A stretch of 64,000 nt of DNA from Salinibacterium hongtaonis (GCF_003065485.1 NZ_CP026951.1:1860001-1924000); one strand, 5' to 3'; shown: positions 36,237 to 45,762, numbered from the stretch's first letter. Made by a program: numbers and translations. The notes: generated by a model from the letters alone, not told the origin.

Positions 36237-38360
36237 ATGGCGGCCGGGGGTTCTGCGGCACAGCAGGCGCAGCGCTTGAGCGCGCTCAGCGATAGCTTCG
36301 AGCGCGAAGCGGCGAGCGCTAAAGCCGAGGCTGGCCGGTTCGCCGCCGCCGCGATCGCCGAGCGCAAACTGGCTCATCGGCTAGCTCCCCTCCTCGCCCA
36401 TGGCTACCACCTTCTCGCCGACCGCAAGTGGCCGGGCTCCCGCACGGCGCAGCTCGACCTCATCGTCGTCGGCCCGTCCGGCGTGTGGATCGTTGATTCC
36501 AAGCACTGGAACAACTTCACGATCGCCGGCGGCAGCATCTTTCGTGACCAGGCCGATGTAACGGATGAAGTGCTCCGCCTTGCCGACGTGGCCAACGATG
36601 CCGAGGGCGTCTTTGCCGATGTCGGGCTTGCGCCGGGCGAGGTCCGATCCTTGCTCGCGATGCATGGCCGCACCAAGAAATTCGGGGATGTCGGCCCGGT
36701 TGAGGTGGTTGGCGCCGAGGACATCCAGAAGCACCTGCTGAGCCGTGGCAACCGTCTCAGCATCGGCGAGGTCGAGCGCGTGCTCACGGCCGCCCTCCAG
36801 TACTTTCCCGCCTATGTCGGCCCGCAGGCAGCGACGATCCCTACGGTCATCGCCGAACCCGCGACCGCAGAGCTGGTCGACGAGATCCCCGACGAACTCT
36901 TCGAGACCTATAACCCGGGCCTCCTGAGCGAAGCAGAAGTCCTTGAGGCCCTCACCCTCGCCGAGCTCGCCGCGCCCGTCGAACAGTGGATGACCTTCCT
37001 GCACCCCAGCCAGGCCAAGCTCGTGCGGCGCACCTTCAACGGCCCCTCCCGTATCCGGGGATCTGCTGGCACCGGCAAGACGGTCGTGGGGCTGCATCGC
37101 GCCGCCTACCTCGCCCGCATGCATCCCGAGGGCAAAGTGCTGTTCACGACCTACGTGAGTACGCTGCCCGCCGTGATGTCCAACCTGTTGCGACGCCTCG
37201 ACCCCGCCGTTGCCGACCGGGTCGAATTCGTCAACGTGCACAGGTGGGCCATCGACCTGCTCAAAGATCGCGGCATCCGGCACAGGCTCGACGGGCGCGG
37301 CGCGACCGCTCAATGGAAGGCTTCATGGGCGGCGCTCCCCGCGCCCCACAAAGACCGCCTCATCGCTCGCGCCCGAACGCGGGACGACGACTACTGGCGA
37401 GAAGAGATCGACTCCGTGATCAAGGGTCGCGGTCTGGCGACCTTCGAGGCGTATGCAGAATGTGCGCGCCCCGGCCGCAGCATCCGCCTCAACATGGATG
37501 ACCGTCGTGCCGTGTGGGCTCTCTACCGCTCCTATGACGATCGGCTGCGCACGGCGGGCATTCACGACTTCAACGACGTGGTGCTGCTCGCCGAGCAGTC
37601 GCTTCAGCGGCAACCGCTTGAGGGCTACAGCGCCGTCATCGTGGACGAGGCTCAGGACCTCTCACTAGCAATGGTGCGGATGCTGCACTCGCTTGTCGGC
37701 GACGGCCCGGATGCTTTCACCCTGATCGGCGACGGGCAGCAGAGCATCTACCCCGGCGGCTACAAGCTGAGCGAGGCGGCAATCTCGCTCAGCAACCGCG
37801 GCGTTGTGCTCGGCGTCAACTACCGCAACACCGTCGAGATTCTCGAGTTCGCCAACAAGACGATCGCGGCGACCGGGTATGTGGATATCGACGACGCGAC
37901 CACCGCTTCGGATGCGACAGCCGACGACAACTCGGCCCTCGATGCGCTGCGGCGTCACGGGCATCCGCCCGTCTTCGATCATTTCACCACACCGGCCGAG
38001 CATGACTCAGCAATAGTGCGGCGAGTGCGGCAGGCCGCGGCCAATGAGGACACATCGCTCGGTGACATCGCTGTGCTCTGCGACACCAACTTTCAGGTCA
38101 CGAAGGTGGTCTCGCTGCTCACTGCAGCCGGGGTCGACTCCATCGATCTTCACGAGTACGACGGCAACCCCGTCGACCGAGTCAAGGTCGGCACGATCAA
38201 GCGCGCGAAGGGGCTCGAGTTCAAGGCCGTGCTCCTGCCCTGGACTCCCCCGCTGGCCGCCACCTTCGACGCAGACGACGAGCGCACGGCTCGCGCCTAC
38301 CGCGAGCGGTATGTCGCCGCGACGCGGGCTCGCGACCGGCTGTGGATTGGGAGCTGCTGA
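36237..38360 (+). CDS. NERD-domain UvrD-type helicase
   Basis: A 707-residue protein starting at ATG 36237 after CGGGGGA; a longer frame to 36000 lacks conservation signs. The N-terminal third contains a nuclease-related domain (NERD) with LDLIVVGPSGVWIVDSKHW, giving the Asp...Asp-x-Lys nuclease set. A superfamily 1 helicase follows: Walker A GSAGTGKT (275-282), motif II VDEAQD (469-474), motif III GDGQQSIY, NYRNT and VGTIKRAKGLEFKAV near the end, then RLWIG. It likely unwinds and trims DNA. It diverges from the HSDR_N gene and converges on the exonuclease gene, 29 bases apart. Confidence 0.88.
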   Translation: MAAGGSAAQQAQRLSALSDSFEREAASAKAEAGRFAAAAIAERKLAHRLAPLLAHGYHLLADRKWPGSRTAQLDLIVVGPSGVWIVDSKHWNNFTIAGGSIFRDQADVTDEVLRLADVANDAEGVFADVGLAPGEVRSLLAMHGRTKKFGDVGPVEVVGAEDIQKHLLSRGNRLSIGEVERVLTAALQYFPAYVGPQAATIPTVIAEPATAELVDEIPDELFETYNPGLLSEAEVLEALTLAELAAPVEQWMTFLHPSQAKLVRRTFNGPSRIRGSAGTGKTVVGLHRAAYLARMHPEGKVLFTTYVSTLPAVMSNLLRRLDPAVADRVEFVNVHRWAIDLLKDRGIRHRLDGRGATAQWKASWAALPAPHKDRLIARARTRDDDYWREEIDSVIKGRGLATFEAYAECARPGRSIRLNMDDRRAVWALYRSYDDRLRTAGIHDFNDVVLLAEQSLQRQPLEGYSAVIVDEAQDLSLAMVRMLHSLVGDGPDAFTLIGDGQQSIYPGGYKLSEAAISLSNRGVVLGVNYRNTVEILEFANKTIAATGYVDIDDATTASDATADDNSALDALRRHGHPPVFDHFTTPAEHDSAIVRRVRQAAANEDTSLGDIAVLCDTNFQVTKVVSLLTAAGVDSIDLHEYDGNPVDRVKVGTIKRAKGLEFKAVLLPWTPPLAATFDADDERTARAYRERYVAATRARDRLWIGSC

Positions 38361-38389
38361 AGGCTCTTTGAAAGAGGGCTGCCCCGGAT

Positions 38390-39625
38390 TTACCCGAGCA
38401 ACTTCACAAGCCACGCCTCGTCCACGATCGGGATGCCGTAGTCGCGAGCTTTGCGGGCCTTGCCCGAGAGCGAGTCGGGATCGGCCGCGGCTACGAGGCG
38501 AACCTTTTTCGTCACCGCTCCGTGTGGCTTGTACCCGAGGCCGAGTAGGTGCGACTCCCATTCCGAGCGCGGCCGGATCATGTCTCCGGTAAGCACGATG
38601 AGGTCGCCGGGCGCGAGGGAGAACTGCACCGAAATGCCGGTGTCCTCGGGAGCGGACAAGACTGCGCCAGCACCGGCCAACGCATCCTCAACGATCGATG
38701 TCCGGACGTCGAGGAGGTCGGCGACGAGCATCAGATCGGCGATCTCGTCATCCGTCAAGACCCCGTCGGCCCAGGCAACCCGAACCAGCTGCTGAAAGTA
38801 GTCGATATGAAGATTCGCGCACGTGTCGCGGCTGAGGCCCAGTCGCTCGGCGAGCGCGACAAGACCCTGCGCTTCGTGGGCGGAGAAGTGGCGGTCGAGC
38901 AGGCAGCGGTCCAGCAGGGCGAGGTAGTCGAGGCATTCCGCCGGTCCGGCGTACTCAGGCATCTTCAGAGTGATGCGGGCGAGAAAGGTTGCGGCGGTCT
39001 CAGCACCCTGGGACGGCGCGTTCTCCCGCGGACACCACGCAATGCCAGCATCCTTCAGCACGGGCCACTGCGCCGCATGCGCCTCGCTGATGATCGAGTT
39101 CCATCCCTCGCGATCATCCGACGAGCCAAGGTAGGCGGCCAGGAGCTGGGCGGTTGCGAGAGCATCAGCGGATGCCCGGTGAGCATCATCGAGAACGATG
39201 TCGAGGGCGTCGCAGCAGTCGGAGAGCGAACGGCCCGCACCAGGCAAGAAGTCTCGCGCCAACTGCATCGTGCAGAGGCTCGAGATCTTCGGCATCCCCC
39301 ACACCGACGCCCTGTCTAGTTCGGCCTCAAGGAACCGAAGGTCGAAGCTCGCATTGTGCGCCACCACGACTCGCCCCGCCAGCAGCTCCACCAGCTTGGG
39401 CGCGATCTGCTCAAACGTCGGAGCCGACATCACATCAGCAGCACGGATGCGGTGCACATGCTGCGGCCCCAGGTCACGCATCGGATTCACCAGGGTGTCC
39501 CACTGGCCTTCGATCGCGCCGTCGGGGGAAACGTGCACGACAGCCACTTCCACGACCCTGTCGTGACCTCCGGGAAACAGTCCGGTCGTCTCGAAATCGA
39601 TCACGGCGAAACCTGGGCCTGACAT
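38390..39625 (-). CDS. DEDDh exonuclease with C-terminal BRCT domain
   Basis: I choose ATG 39625, preceded by AAGGAG (411 residues). Residues 5-175 are a DnaQ-like 3'-5' exonuclease: Asp10 and Glu12 in VIDFETTG, the second acidic motif in VVAHNASFDLRFLE, and His/Asp in HRASADALATAQL. The middle is helical and unfamiliar (FSAHEAQGLVALAERLGL). Residues about 325-411 form a BRCT domain (LVVLTGD-type start, GAVTKKVRLVAAADPDSLSGKARKA, then IVDEAWLVKLL). This resembles actinobacterial PolIII-epsilon-like repair proteins. It converges with the NERD-UvrD gene. Confidence 0.88.
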   Translation of the reverse strand: MSGPGFAVIDFETTGLFPGGHDRVVEVAVVHVSPDGAIEGQWDTLVNPMRDLGPQHVHRIRAADVMSAPTFEQIAPKLVELLAGRVVVAHNASFDLRFLEAELDRASVWGMPKISSLCTMQLARDFLPGAGRSLSDCCDALDIVLDDAHRASADALATAQLLAAYLGSSDDREGWNSIISEAHAAQWPVLKDAGIAWCPRENAPSQGAETAATFLARITLKMPEYAGPAECLDYLALLDRCLLDRHFSAHEAQGLVALAERLGLSRDTCANLHIDYFQQLVRVAWADGVLTDDEIADLMLVADLLDVRTSIVEDALAGAGAVLSAPEDTGISVQFSLAPGDLIVLTGDMIRPRSEWESHLLGLGYKPHGAVTKKVRLVAAADPDSLSGKARKARDYGIPIVDEAWLVKLLG

Positions 39626-39756
39626 GGCGCTCCTTGCTACTCGCATTGCCTCGACCGTATCGAACCCGCACCTCAGAGGGCTGCCCCTAAATCGGGTGTG
39701 CCGCGCAGCCGTTTCGGCCACTGGCGAGCGTTCTCCACTTGACTACGTTTGGCTTA

Positions 39757-40575
39757 TTAGCCGGGGGCTCCCACGAGCGCAGCGAGAACACTCACCAGCA
39801 GCGCCGGAATGACCTGATACCCAACCACCACCGTCGCCAGCATTCCGCCCGCTGCCCACAGCAGGCGCCTCCTTCGAGCTTGAGCATCCTCATCGCGCAG
39901 CGCTGCGAACGTATCCATGTGGCTTACGTCGACGGCACCATCTCCGTTCGACTGCCACGTCCGAAGATCCGATGCGGCGGATGCGAGCCGAGCAACAAGT
40001 TCCGGTTCAAGCGCGGGCTTGCGCTTCGTCAGCCAGCGCACGAGCTGCACATCGGTCAGCACCACGACGTCCGCAGGTCGCTGCTTCACCGTCATCGATG
40101 CCGTGCCAACGAGCACGAGCAGCGGCGTCACTTCGATTGCTGCGCCCACCGCTGCGCTGAGTAGTTTTGCTGCTCGCTTCGCTTCGTGGCGACTGTTTCG
40201 CAGGTGCTCGGTCTTCTGACCGGCGACCATGAGCATCCGCTCGCCCAACCACACCTTCGCTCCCGGGTGCCGCTTCGTGTTGATGGTGAAGACACCCGGC
40301 GGGCCCACCAGCACGTGGTCGATATCGCTGCCTCGCGTGCCGACCGGCACTGCGTGCAGCGCGGTCCACTCGGGGCCGAGTCGGTCGAGCAGCGTGCCGA
40401 CATGGATCTCACCGAGAGCGCCGCCGAACCAGCTTCGGGCATCCGGATGCAGCGGCCGAGCCCCAAAGAGCCTGCCCAGCTTCGACCGCGGCACGGCTTG
40501 CTGCTGCACGGTAAGGCATTCGCGGACCACCTCGTAGCCAGCTGGACGCGCGCGCAGGTCTGTGACATCCCCCAT
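39757..40575 (-). CDS. NERD-domain protein with C-terminal membrane segments
   Basis: A 272-residue protein starting at ATG 40575, five bases after AGGGA. The NERD nuclease-like domain spans about 50-150, with ALGEIHVGTLLDRLG, then SDIDHVLVGPPGVFTINTKRH, where Asp...Thr-x-Lys replaces the usual Glu/Asp-x-Lys. Residues about 235-270 contain one long or two short transmembrane segments (LLWAAGGMLATVVVGYQVIPALLVSVLAALVG). It may be a membrane-tethered nuclease-fold protein, perhaps with weak activity. A second NERD protein is only 1.4 kb away. Confidence 0.82.
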   Translation of the reverse strand: MGDVTDLRARPAGYEVVRECLTVQQQAVPRSKLGRLFGARPLHPDARSWFGGALGEIHVGTLLDRLGPEWTALHAVPVGTRGSDIDHVLVGPPGVFTINTKRHPGAKVWLGERMLMVAGQKTEHLRNSRHEAKRAAKLLSAAVGAAIEVTPLLVLVGTASMTVKQRPADVVVLTDVQLVRWLTKRKPALEPELVARLASAASDLRTWQSNGDGAVDVSHMDTFAALRDEDAQARRRRLLWAAGGMLATVVVGYQVIPALLVSVLAALVGAPG

Positions 40576-40708
40576 GAGTTCCCTCTCGCGGCGATCTCCC
40601 CCGAGACGCGCCGTGGTCGAACACTAGTGGAAAGTGAGCGCAGCCAGGAGAAGAGCACAGGCACGGATACGGCTAACACCATTCACCCCAGCACCTAAAC
40701 TGGCACCC

Positions 40709-41410
40709 ATGGTGCGTACACGTCGCAATTACCCCTTGCTCGCCTCCGACGTGGCCCGATCCTGGATCTGCATCGGGCTTTTCGTGCCGATTCTGGTCGC
40801 CCTTCCTTTGGTCGTGCGCGGCGGCTTCTCGCTGCCCGACGGGCAGGTCGCCGTTGTCACCTACCTCGTCGCGTGGTCGATCTTCGCCGTGATCTACATC
40901 GCCCTCTCGGTGGGGGTATTCGCCCGCGCTGATGCTGACACCCTCGCGCGGTGGCTGCGGTCCACACCTCGCCCGATGACCGGCTGGCAGCGGTTCACCT
41001 GGGCGATCAGCGGGTACGGGGCAATCTGGTTCGCCCTCGCGGGAGGCGCGGTGTCACTGATCGCGATGATGCTGCTCGTCACCACCGGCACCGACACCCC
41101 GCCCGTGCTCATCTGGTCGGGCGTCGCCGTTCTCGCCGCCAGTTGGACCCTTATCGCCGTGAGTTTCGCCGTGCATTATGCCCGCGAGCACGCGATCTTC
41201 GGCGGTCTCGAGTTCGCCGGGGATGAACTCCCGCAATTCTCGGACTTTCTCTACTTCGCCCTGCAGACCTCAACATCCGCCGGTTCGGATGTCACCGTGA
41301 CGGCGCGACGGATGCGGCACTTCATCGCCCTGCACAGCATCATCGCGTTCATCTTCAACACGGTGATCATCGCCGTGCTGGTCGCGGTACTCATCGCCGT
41401 CGTCGGCTGA
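40709..41410 (+). CDS. DUF1345-family membrane protein
   Basis: A 233-residue protein from ATG 40709 with five or six hydrophobic helices. The DUF1345 family marks are visible: AVVTYLVAWSIFAVIYIALS, DFLYFALQTSTSAGSDV and RRMRHFIALHSIIAFIFNTVIIA. Here the STSAGSDV turn sits between helices in a way that recalls channel pore loops. Function is unknown. The 133 bases before it separate it from the divergent NERD gene. The protein is preceded by a poor ribosome site, so the start is likely but not certain. Confidence 0.82.
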   Translation: MVRTRRNYPLLASDVARSWICIGLFVPILVALPLVVRGGFSLPDGQVAVVTYLVAWSIFAVIYIALSVGVFARADADTLARWLRSTPRPMTGWQRFTWAISGYGAIWFALAGGAVSLIAMMLLVTTGTDTPPVLIWSGVAVLAASWTLIAVSFAVHYAREHAIFGGLEFAGDELPQFSDFLYFALQTSTSAGSDVTVTARRMRHFIALHSIIAFIFNTVIIAVLVAVLIAVVG

Positions 41411-41449
41411 GGCACGCGCACGGCTCGGAAAGCCCACACCCACCACACC

Positions 41450-42151
41450 TCACAAACCCCCCACCACCAAACTCACCCCGCCCACCAGCGAGATCCCCAG
41501 CACAACAATCCGCAGCACGGGCGCCGACACCCGCGGCGCCAACACCACCCCCGCGACAGTCCCCACGGCGAGCGCGAGCAGTTGCCACCCGCTCGGCCAC
41601 ACGATGCCGAGCACGAGGGCGGTGACCACGTTCTGCACGATGAAGAAGCTGTGCATCGTGGCCCGCGTGGTCACGGGTGACCAGCCGGCGTTGGCCGCGT
41701 AGATTCCGATGGGCGGCCCGCCCACTCCCCCGACCACGTTGAGCAGCGCGCTTGTTGCTCCCGTCGAAATAGCTCCGAGCGGATGCTTCAGCCACCCCCA
41801 GCGCACCCCGCTGGCGAGAATCCCCACGGCCAGGATGACACCGCCGCCCGCCACGAGGGCGAGCCAGCGGGTGTCGACGTCGGCGAGCGCCCAGGCGATC
41901 AGCGGCGTGCAGACGAGCGTGGGGATGAGCAGCCGCACGACCGCGCCGGGATTCGCGTGTTTGCCGTCGCGGGCGAGCGGCAGCACCGACGAGAGCGCCG
42001 CGAGCAGAACAACAGCGGCGACACCGTCGCGCGGCCCCAGATAGAGGATCAGCAGCGGCGCGGCCACGAGCGAGAAGCCCATGCCCGTCGCCGCCTGCAC
42101 GAACGCGCCCACCATGATGCCGGCGAGCGAGAGCAGAAAGACCGCGCTCAC
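41450..42151 (-). CDS. TauE/SafE (TSUP) family membrane transporter
   Basis: A 233-residue membrane protein of about eight helices starting at GTG 42151, which overlaps the MFS stop (GTGA). The repeated pattern FVQAATGMGFSLVAAPLLILYLGPRDGVA near the start and SALLNVVGGVGGPPIGIYAA in the second half is the TSUP signature. Family members export sulfite, sulfonates or organic anions. It is the last gene of the FMO-SDR-MFS-TSUP operon, so it may move a product or sulfur by-product of that pathway (inference). Confidence 0.87.
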   Translation of the reverse strand: MSAVFLLSLAGIMVGAFVQAATGMGFSLVAAPLLILYLGPRDGVAAVVLLAALSSVLPLARDGKHANPGAVVRLLIPTLVCTPLIAWALADVDTRWLALVAGGGVILAVGILASGVRWGWLKHPLGAISTGATSALLNVVGGVGGPPIGIYAANAGWSPVTTRATMHSFFIVQNVVTALVLGIVWPSGWQLLALAVGTVAGVVLAPRVSAPVLRIVVLGISLVGGVSLVVGGL

Positions 42152-43503
42152 TCCTTCGGTGCGGCGGCGTCGAGCCGGTAGCGCGCCTGAAAGACCATCG
42201 CCACGGCCATCAGCACGGCGGGCACGAGGGTGAAGCCGATCACGAGGGCAGCCTGGGCCGAGTCGGTCTGCACGACGTCGACCCCGGCGGTTGTCGAGAC
42301 GAAACCGCCGATCGCCAGCACGGCCGAATAGACGTAGGGGCCGATCGCGGTTCCTGTCGCCTCTGTGGCGGTCCACACTCCCGTGTAGGCACCCGCTCGG
42401 GAGGTTCCCCTCTTCTCTGCGGCTGCCACGGCATCCGGCACCATCGAGAACGCGAACAGCTGCAACCCCGCAAAGGACGTGCCCAGCATGACCACAACGA
42501 CAACGGTGATTGCGACCCCCAGCAGGCCTCCGGCCATGAGCACGAGCGAGCCCACAATAAAGATGAGTTGCGAGAGCAGGAGCCCGCGCTGCTTGCCGAT
42601 GCGCCGCGAGACCGCGAGCCACATCGGCCCGGCGATGACGGCGGGGCCGAGGAACGCGCCCATGAACAGCGAGGTCAGCCCGCTGCTGCCGAACACATAC
42701 TGCGTGTAGAAGGGCACCGCCGCGAGAAAGAGGTGTGTCACCGTGCCCGTGAACAGGTAGGAGAGCACGAGCGCCCTGAAGTCACGGTCGCGCACGGCGA
42801 CCCTAAAGTCTTCGGCGAACGAGTGGTCACGAGCATCCGGCTGCACGACGCCCGTGTGCTCGGTGAGCCTGCGCACGCCCAGGATCCCGATCACCCCGGT
42901 CACGACCATGGCAACGGAGAGGATGATCGCCATCTGCGCGTAGTCGCCGCGCTCGCCCGATTTGACGAGGGCGGGGGCGGCAACCCCCGCGCCTAGCAGG
43001 CCGACCGTGAGAAACATCATGCGGAACATGAACACGCGCGTGCGCTCGTGGTAGCTGATCTTCAGGTCAGACGGGGTGGTGAGGTACGGCACCTGAAAGC
43101 AGGCGAACAGCAGGTTGCCCACGATGTACCAGGCACCGATCCACACCGCGGCACCGGCACCCTCAAGCGCCGGTGGCACTGAGAACATCGCCGTCATCGC
43201 AATGGCGAGCCCCAGCCCCCACCACATCATCCTGCGGCGGTGGCCGTGCGCCCTGGCCTGCCGGTCGCTCAGAGACCCGAGAAACGGATGCACGACAGCG
43301 TCGATCACCTTGGGCAGCAGCAGGGTGAGCCCAGCCAGCAGGGGTGAAACCCCGAGCGTGTGGGTCATGAAGTAGAGCAGCAGGAGCCCGGGCACCGTGA
43401 CCCACACCCCCATGCCGAGCGATCCGCTCGAATAGCTCGCCAGCTGGCCGAGCGTGGCGCGCACGGGCCTGGCCGCGCCCACCTGATCTGTTTCGACGCT
43501 CAT
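42148..43503 (-). CDS. MFS transporter of the glycoside-pentoside-hexuronide type
   Basis: A 451-residue protein with 12 hydrophobic helices. The N-terminal pattern LASYSSGSLGMGVWVTVPGLLLLYFMT and DAVVHPFLGSLSDRQARAHGHRRRMMWWG place it in the GPH cation-symporter branch, whose known members take up sugars or related solutes with Na+ or H+. Both ends overlap neighbours: the ATG with the SDR stop (ATGA) and the stop with the TSUP start. In this operon it probably imports the substrate of the monooxygenase and dehydrogenase. Confidence 0.87.
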   Translation of the reverse strand: MSVETDQVGAARPVRATLGQLASYSSGSLGMGVWVTVPGLLLLYFMTHTLGVSPLLAGLTLLLPKVIDAVVHPFLGSLSDRQARAHGHRRRMMWWGLGLAIAMTAMFSVPPALEGAGAAVWIGAWYIVGNLLFACFQVPYLTTPSDLKISYHERTRVFMFRMMFLTVGLLGAGVAAPALVKSGERGDYAQMAIILSVAMVVTGVIGILGVRRLTEHTGVVQPDARDHSFAEDFRVAVRDRDFRALVLSYLFTGTVTHLFLAAVPFYTQYVFGSSGLTSLFMGAFLGPAVIAGPMWLAVSRRIGKQRGLLLSQLIFIVGSLVLMAGGLLGVAITVVVVVMLGTSFAGLQLFAFSMVPDAVAAAEKRGTSRAGAYTGVWTATEATGTAIGPYVYSAVLAIGGFVSTTAGVDVVQTDSAQAALVIGFTLVPAVLMAVAMVFQARYRLDAAAPKE

Positions 43504-44321
43504 CGGGTGCCTCTCTGTCGGGCCACAACACCTGCGGCCAGCGGTGCTCCATCGAAAGCGCCCGATCGGGTGCGTTCGGCCAGGGTCTTCGCCACAATCC
43601 GGTCGGTGAGCGCGGGCAGATGCCGGGCGAGAAAGAACTCGACGGCTCCCCGTGGGGTGGTCGTGACATCTCGCCTGGGTCTGCGGCTCAGCGCGGCCAC
43701 CAGCACCGCGTCGACGACACCCTCCAGCGGCTCATACGTGCTCATTCCCTCGAGGGAGAGCCCGGCCGCCGCGGTCGACCCGTGGATGGGGCTGCGCACC
43801 GACGACGGATACACGCACGACACCCCCACGTGTGGCCGCAGCTCAAGGCGCAGCGCGTCGGCATAGGCCACGAGGGCTCGCTTCGACGCCCCGTACGCCG
43901 CGGCTAGCGGCAACTGCATCACCGCCATGCGCGAGGCGAGCATCACGATGCGGCCGCGCGACTCAACGAGCGCGGCAATGCACGCCGCCGTCACCCGCCA
44001 CGCCCCCAGCAGATTCACCTCAAGCTGCAGCCGCACCTCATCGCTCGGGGGCAGCTCCGCAGGCGCTGGCCCGCCCACCCCGGCATTGTTGATCAGGATG
44101 TCCAGGCCGCCCAACTGCGCGATTGCCTGGCCCACAGCATCCGCCACCCGGGTGTCGTCGGTGATGTCGCAGGCGAGGATCGACCGCTCTGGGTCTGCCC
44201 GCATGTCGAGCCCCACAACCATGGCCCCCTCGGCGCGCAGCCGATCGGCGATCGCCCGGCCGAATGTGCCGGAGGCCCCCGTGATGAGCACCCGCTTGCC
44301 TCGGGCATCCCTCGTGCTCAT
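43500..44321 (-). CDS. short-chain dehydrogenase/reductase
   Basis: A 273-residue classical SDR. The cofactor motif is GASGTFGRA near residue 15, with VVGLDMRAD suggesting NAD preference through the Asp after strand 2. NNAGVG is at about 88, the catalytic serine is in MLASRMA, and Tyr/Lys are in AYGASKRAL. A C-terminal extension (FFLARHLPALTDRIVAKTLAERTRSGAFD) is longer than in minimal SDRs. It overlaps the FMO gene upstream by ATGA and the MFS gene downstream. It probably oxidises an alcohol or reduces a ketone in the same pathway. Confidence 0.9.
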   Translation of the reverse strand: MSTRDARGKRVLITGASGTFGRAIADRLRAEGAMVVGLDMRADPERSILACDITDDTRVADAVGQAIAQLGGLDILINNAGVGGPAPAELPPSDEVRLQLEVNLLGAWRVTAACIAALVESRGRIVMLASRMAVMQLPLAAAYGASKRALVAYADALRLELRPHVGVSCVYPSSVRSPIHGSTAAAGLSLEGMSTYEPLEGVVDAVLVAALSRRPRRDVTTTPRGAVEFFLARHLPALTDRIVAKTLAERTRSGAFDGAPLAAGVVARQRGTR

Positions 44322-45667
44322 GCTCGTACTCCTTCATTAAGGGTCAGCTCTGCGGCCGCCCGGCGGGCCCGCACGTGCCCCGCGCGAAGCTCCCGGGGAA
44401 CCTGAGCCACATAGGCGTCGAAGTCGATACGCATGCGGGGTCGACGATCGGCTCCCCAGCGCTTCTCGGCTGCGGCGAGATGGCGGGCGACGGCCCTCTG
44501 CTGCTCGGGCGGGCTCGGCAACACGTATCGGCCAGAGACCTGGGCGGCGACGAGTTTGGCCTGCGCCTCCAGCACGGGCAGCGCCGCTCCCGTCGACTGG
44601 ATGAGCCCCACAAAGCTCAGACTCGGGTCGTCAAGGTGAAAGACACGCTCATAGAGCGGCAGCGCCTCAGCATCCGGCCCGAGCCACCGCTCCGCGAGAA
44701 ACGGAATCGTCACGCGATACCCCGTCGCCCACACAACAACGTCGACCCTGTCGCTGCTGCCATCCGTGAACAGCACGGTGTCACCCTCGAAGCGGTCGAT
44801 GCCCGGCCTGGCCTCGACCTCGCCGTGGGTCAGGCGGTGCAAAATCGTGTCGCTGATGGTGGGGTGGTTCTGAAACAGACCGCCCGACGGCGCCGGCAGC
44901 CCGTACTTTTGCGGAGTGCCGATAGCCACCGCGAGCATGGTCTGCGCAATCTTTTGCCGGATGCGCCACGGCAGGGTCGAGAGCAGGCCGTTGACCTGGT
45001 CGGAGGGGCGACCGAACACGTACTTGGGAACGATGAAGACTCCGTGCCGGGACGAAAGCAGCACGGGCCCCTGGCACACATACGACGCGTCGACGGCGAT
45101 ATCCATCGCCGAATTGCCCATGCCGACCACCATCACTCGCTTGCCCGCGAAGACCTCGGGCGCTCGGTAATCGTGCGCATGCAGCTGGGTGCCGGTGAAC
45201 GTGCCGGGGTACTCGGGGTTTGGCAGGCGGGCATCCCAGTTGTGCCCGTTGGCCACGACCACCGCGTCAAAGAAGTCAGAAAAGCCATCGGCACACGTGA
45301 CAAGCCAGCCGCCGGCCGAGCCCTCAGCCCGCACAACATCCGTCACCTCCATGCCAAACCGGATGTGGTCATTGAGCCCGAACGAATCCGCATAGTCGGC
45401 GAGGTATCCGGCGACCAGATCGGCGGAGGGGTAATCGGGCCAGTCACCGGGCATCGCGTAATCGGCGAACTCGGTGCGGCTGCGACTCGTGTTGAGGTGC
45501 AGCGAGTCGTAGGCCGGAGACAGGCCGCTGCTGCTGCCCCGCACCCACAGCCCTCCGGGCCGATCGGCCTTGTCATAGCCCACGGCGGTCACGCCCTCAT
45601 CGAGCAGCGCTTTGAGCGCGGCCAGGCCCGCTGGGCCAGCGCCGATCACGGCGACACGCTTCGTCAT
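44318..45667 (-). CDS. flavin-containing monooxygenase
   Basis: A 449-residue FAD/NADPH monooxygenase from ATG 45667, after GAGGGAG. The FAD motif GAGPAG is at residues 9-14 and the NADPH motif is GMGNSAMD. The FMO fingerprint FxGxxxHxxxY is present as FTGTQLHAHDY, along with VVWATGYR near the C-terminus. Group B monooxygenases insert oxygen at N or S or carry out Baeyer-Villiger reactions; the substrate cannot be read. It is the first gene of the overlapping FMO-SDR-MFS-TSUP operon, divergent from the PucR regulator. Confidence 0.9.
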   Translation of the reverse strand: MTKRVAVIGAGPAGLAALKALLDEGVTAVGYDKADRPGGLWVRGSSSGLSPAYDSLHLNTSRSRTEFADYAMPGDWPDYPSADLVAGYLADYADSFGLNDHIRFGMEVTDVVRAEGSAGGWLVTCADGFSDFFDAVVVANGHNWDARLPNPEYPGTFTGTQLHAHDYRAPEVFAGKRVMVVGMGNSAMDIAVDASYVCQGPVLLSSRHGVFIVPKYVFGRPSDQVNGLLSTLPWRIRQKIAQTMLAVAIGTPQKYGLPAPSGGLFQNHPTISDTILHRLTHGEVEARPGIDRFEGDTVLFTDGSSDRVDVVVWATGYRVTIPFLAERWLGPDAEALPLYERVFHLDDPSLSFVGLIQSTGAALPVLEAQAKLVAAQVSGRYVLPSPPEQQRAVARHLAAAEKRWGADRRPRMRIDFDAYVAQVPRELRAGHVRARRAAAELTLNEGVRA

Positions 45668-45762
45668 GGTGCTCCCTCGAACCACTGCGGTTGTATCAAA
45701 TCCCAACATAGAGGCCGGATGCCCGCACGATCCTGGCCCACATCACCCGTTTTGAGTCCGGC

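Noticed and set aside
38364-38376. CTCTTT-G-AAAGAG hairpin between convergent genes as a terminator
   Set aside because: Only six pairs, no T-run and a one-base loop; not convincing.
28484-40575. Prophage or CRISPR in the defence-like region
   Set aside because: No integrase, phage structural gene, attachment repeat, or repeat-spacer array is seen.
42152-42622. A long extension of the TSUP gene
   Set aside because: The extra part is an antisense-like copy of the overlapping MFS gene; GTG 42151 with GTGA overlap fits better.
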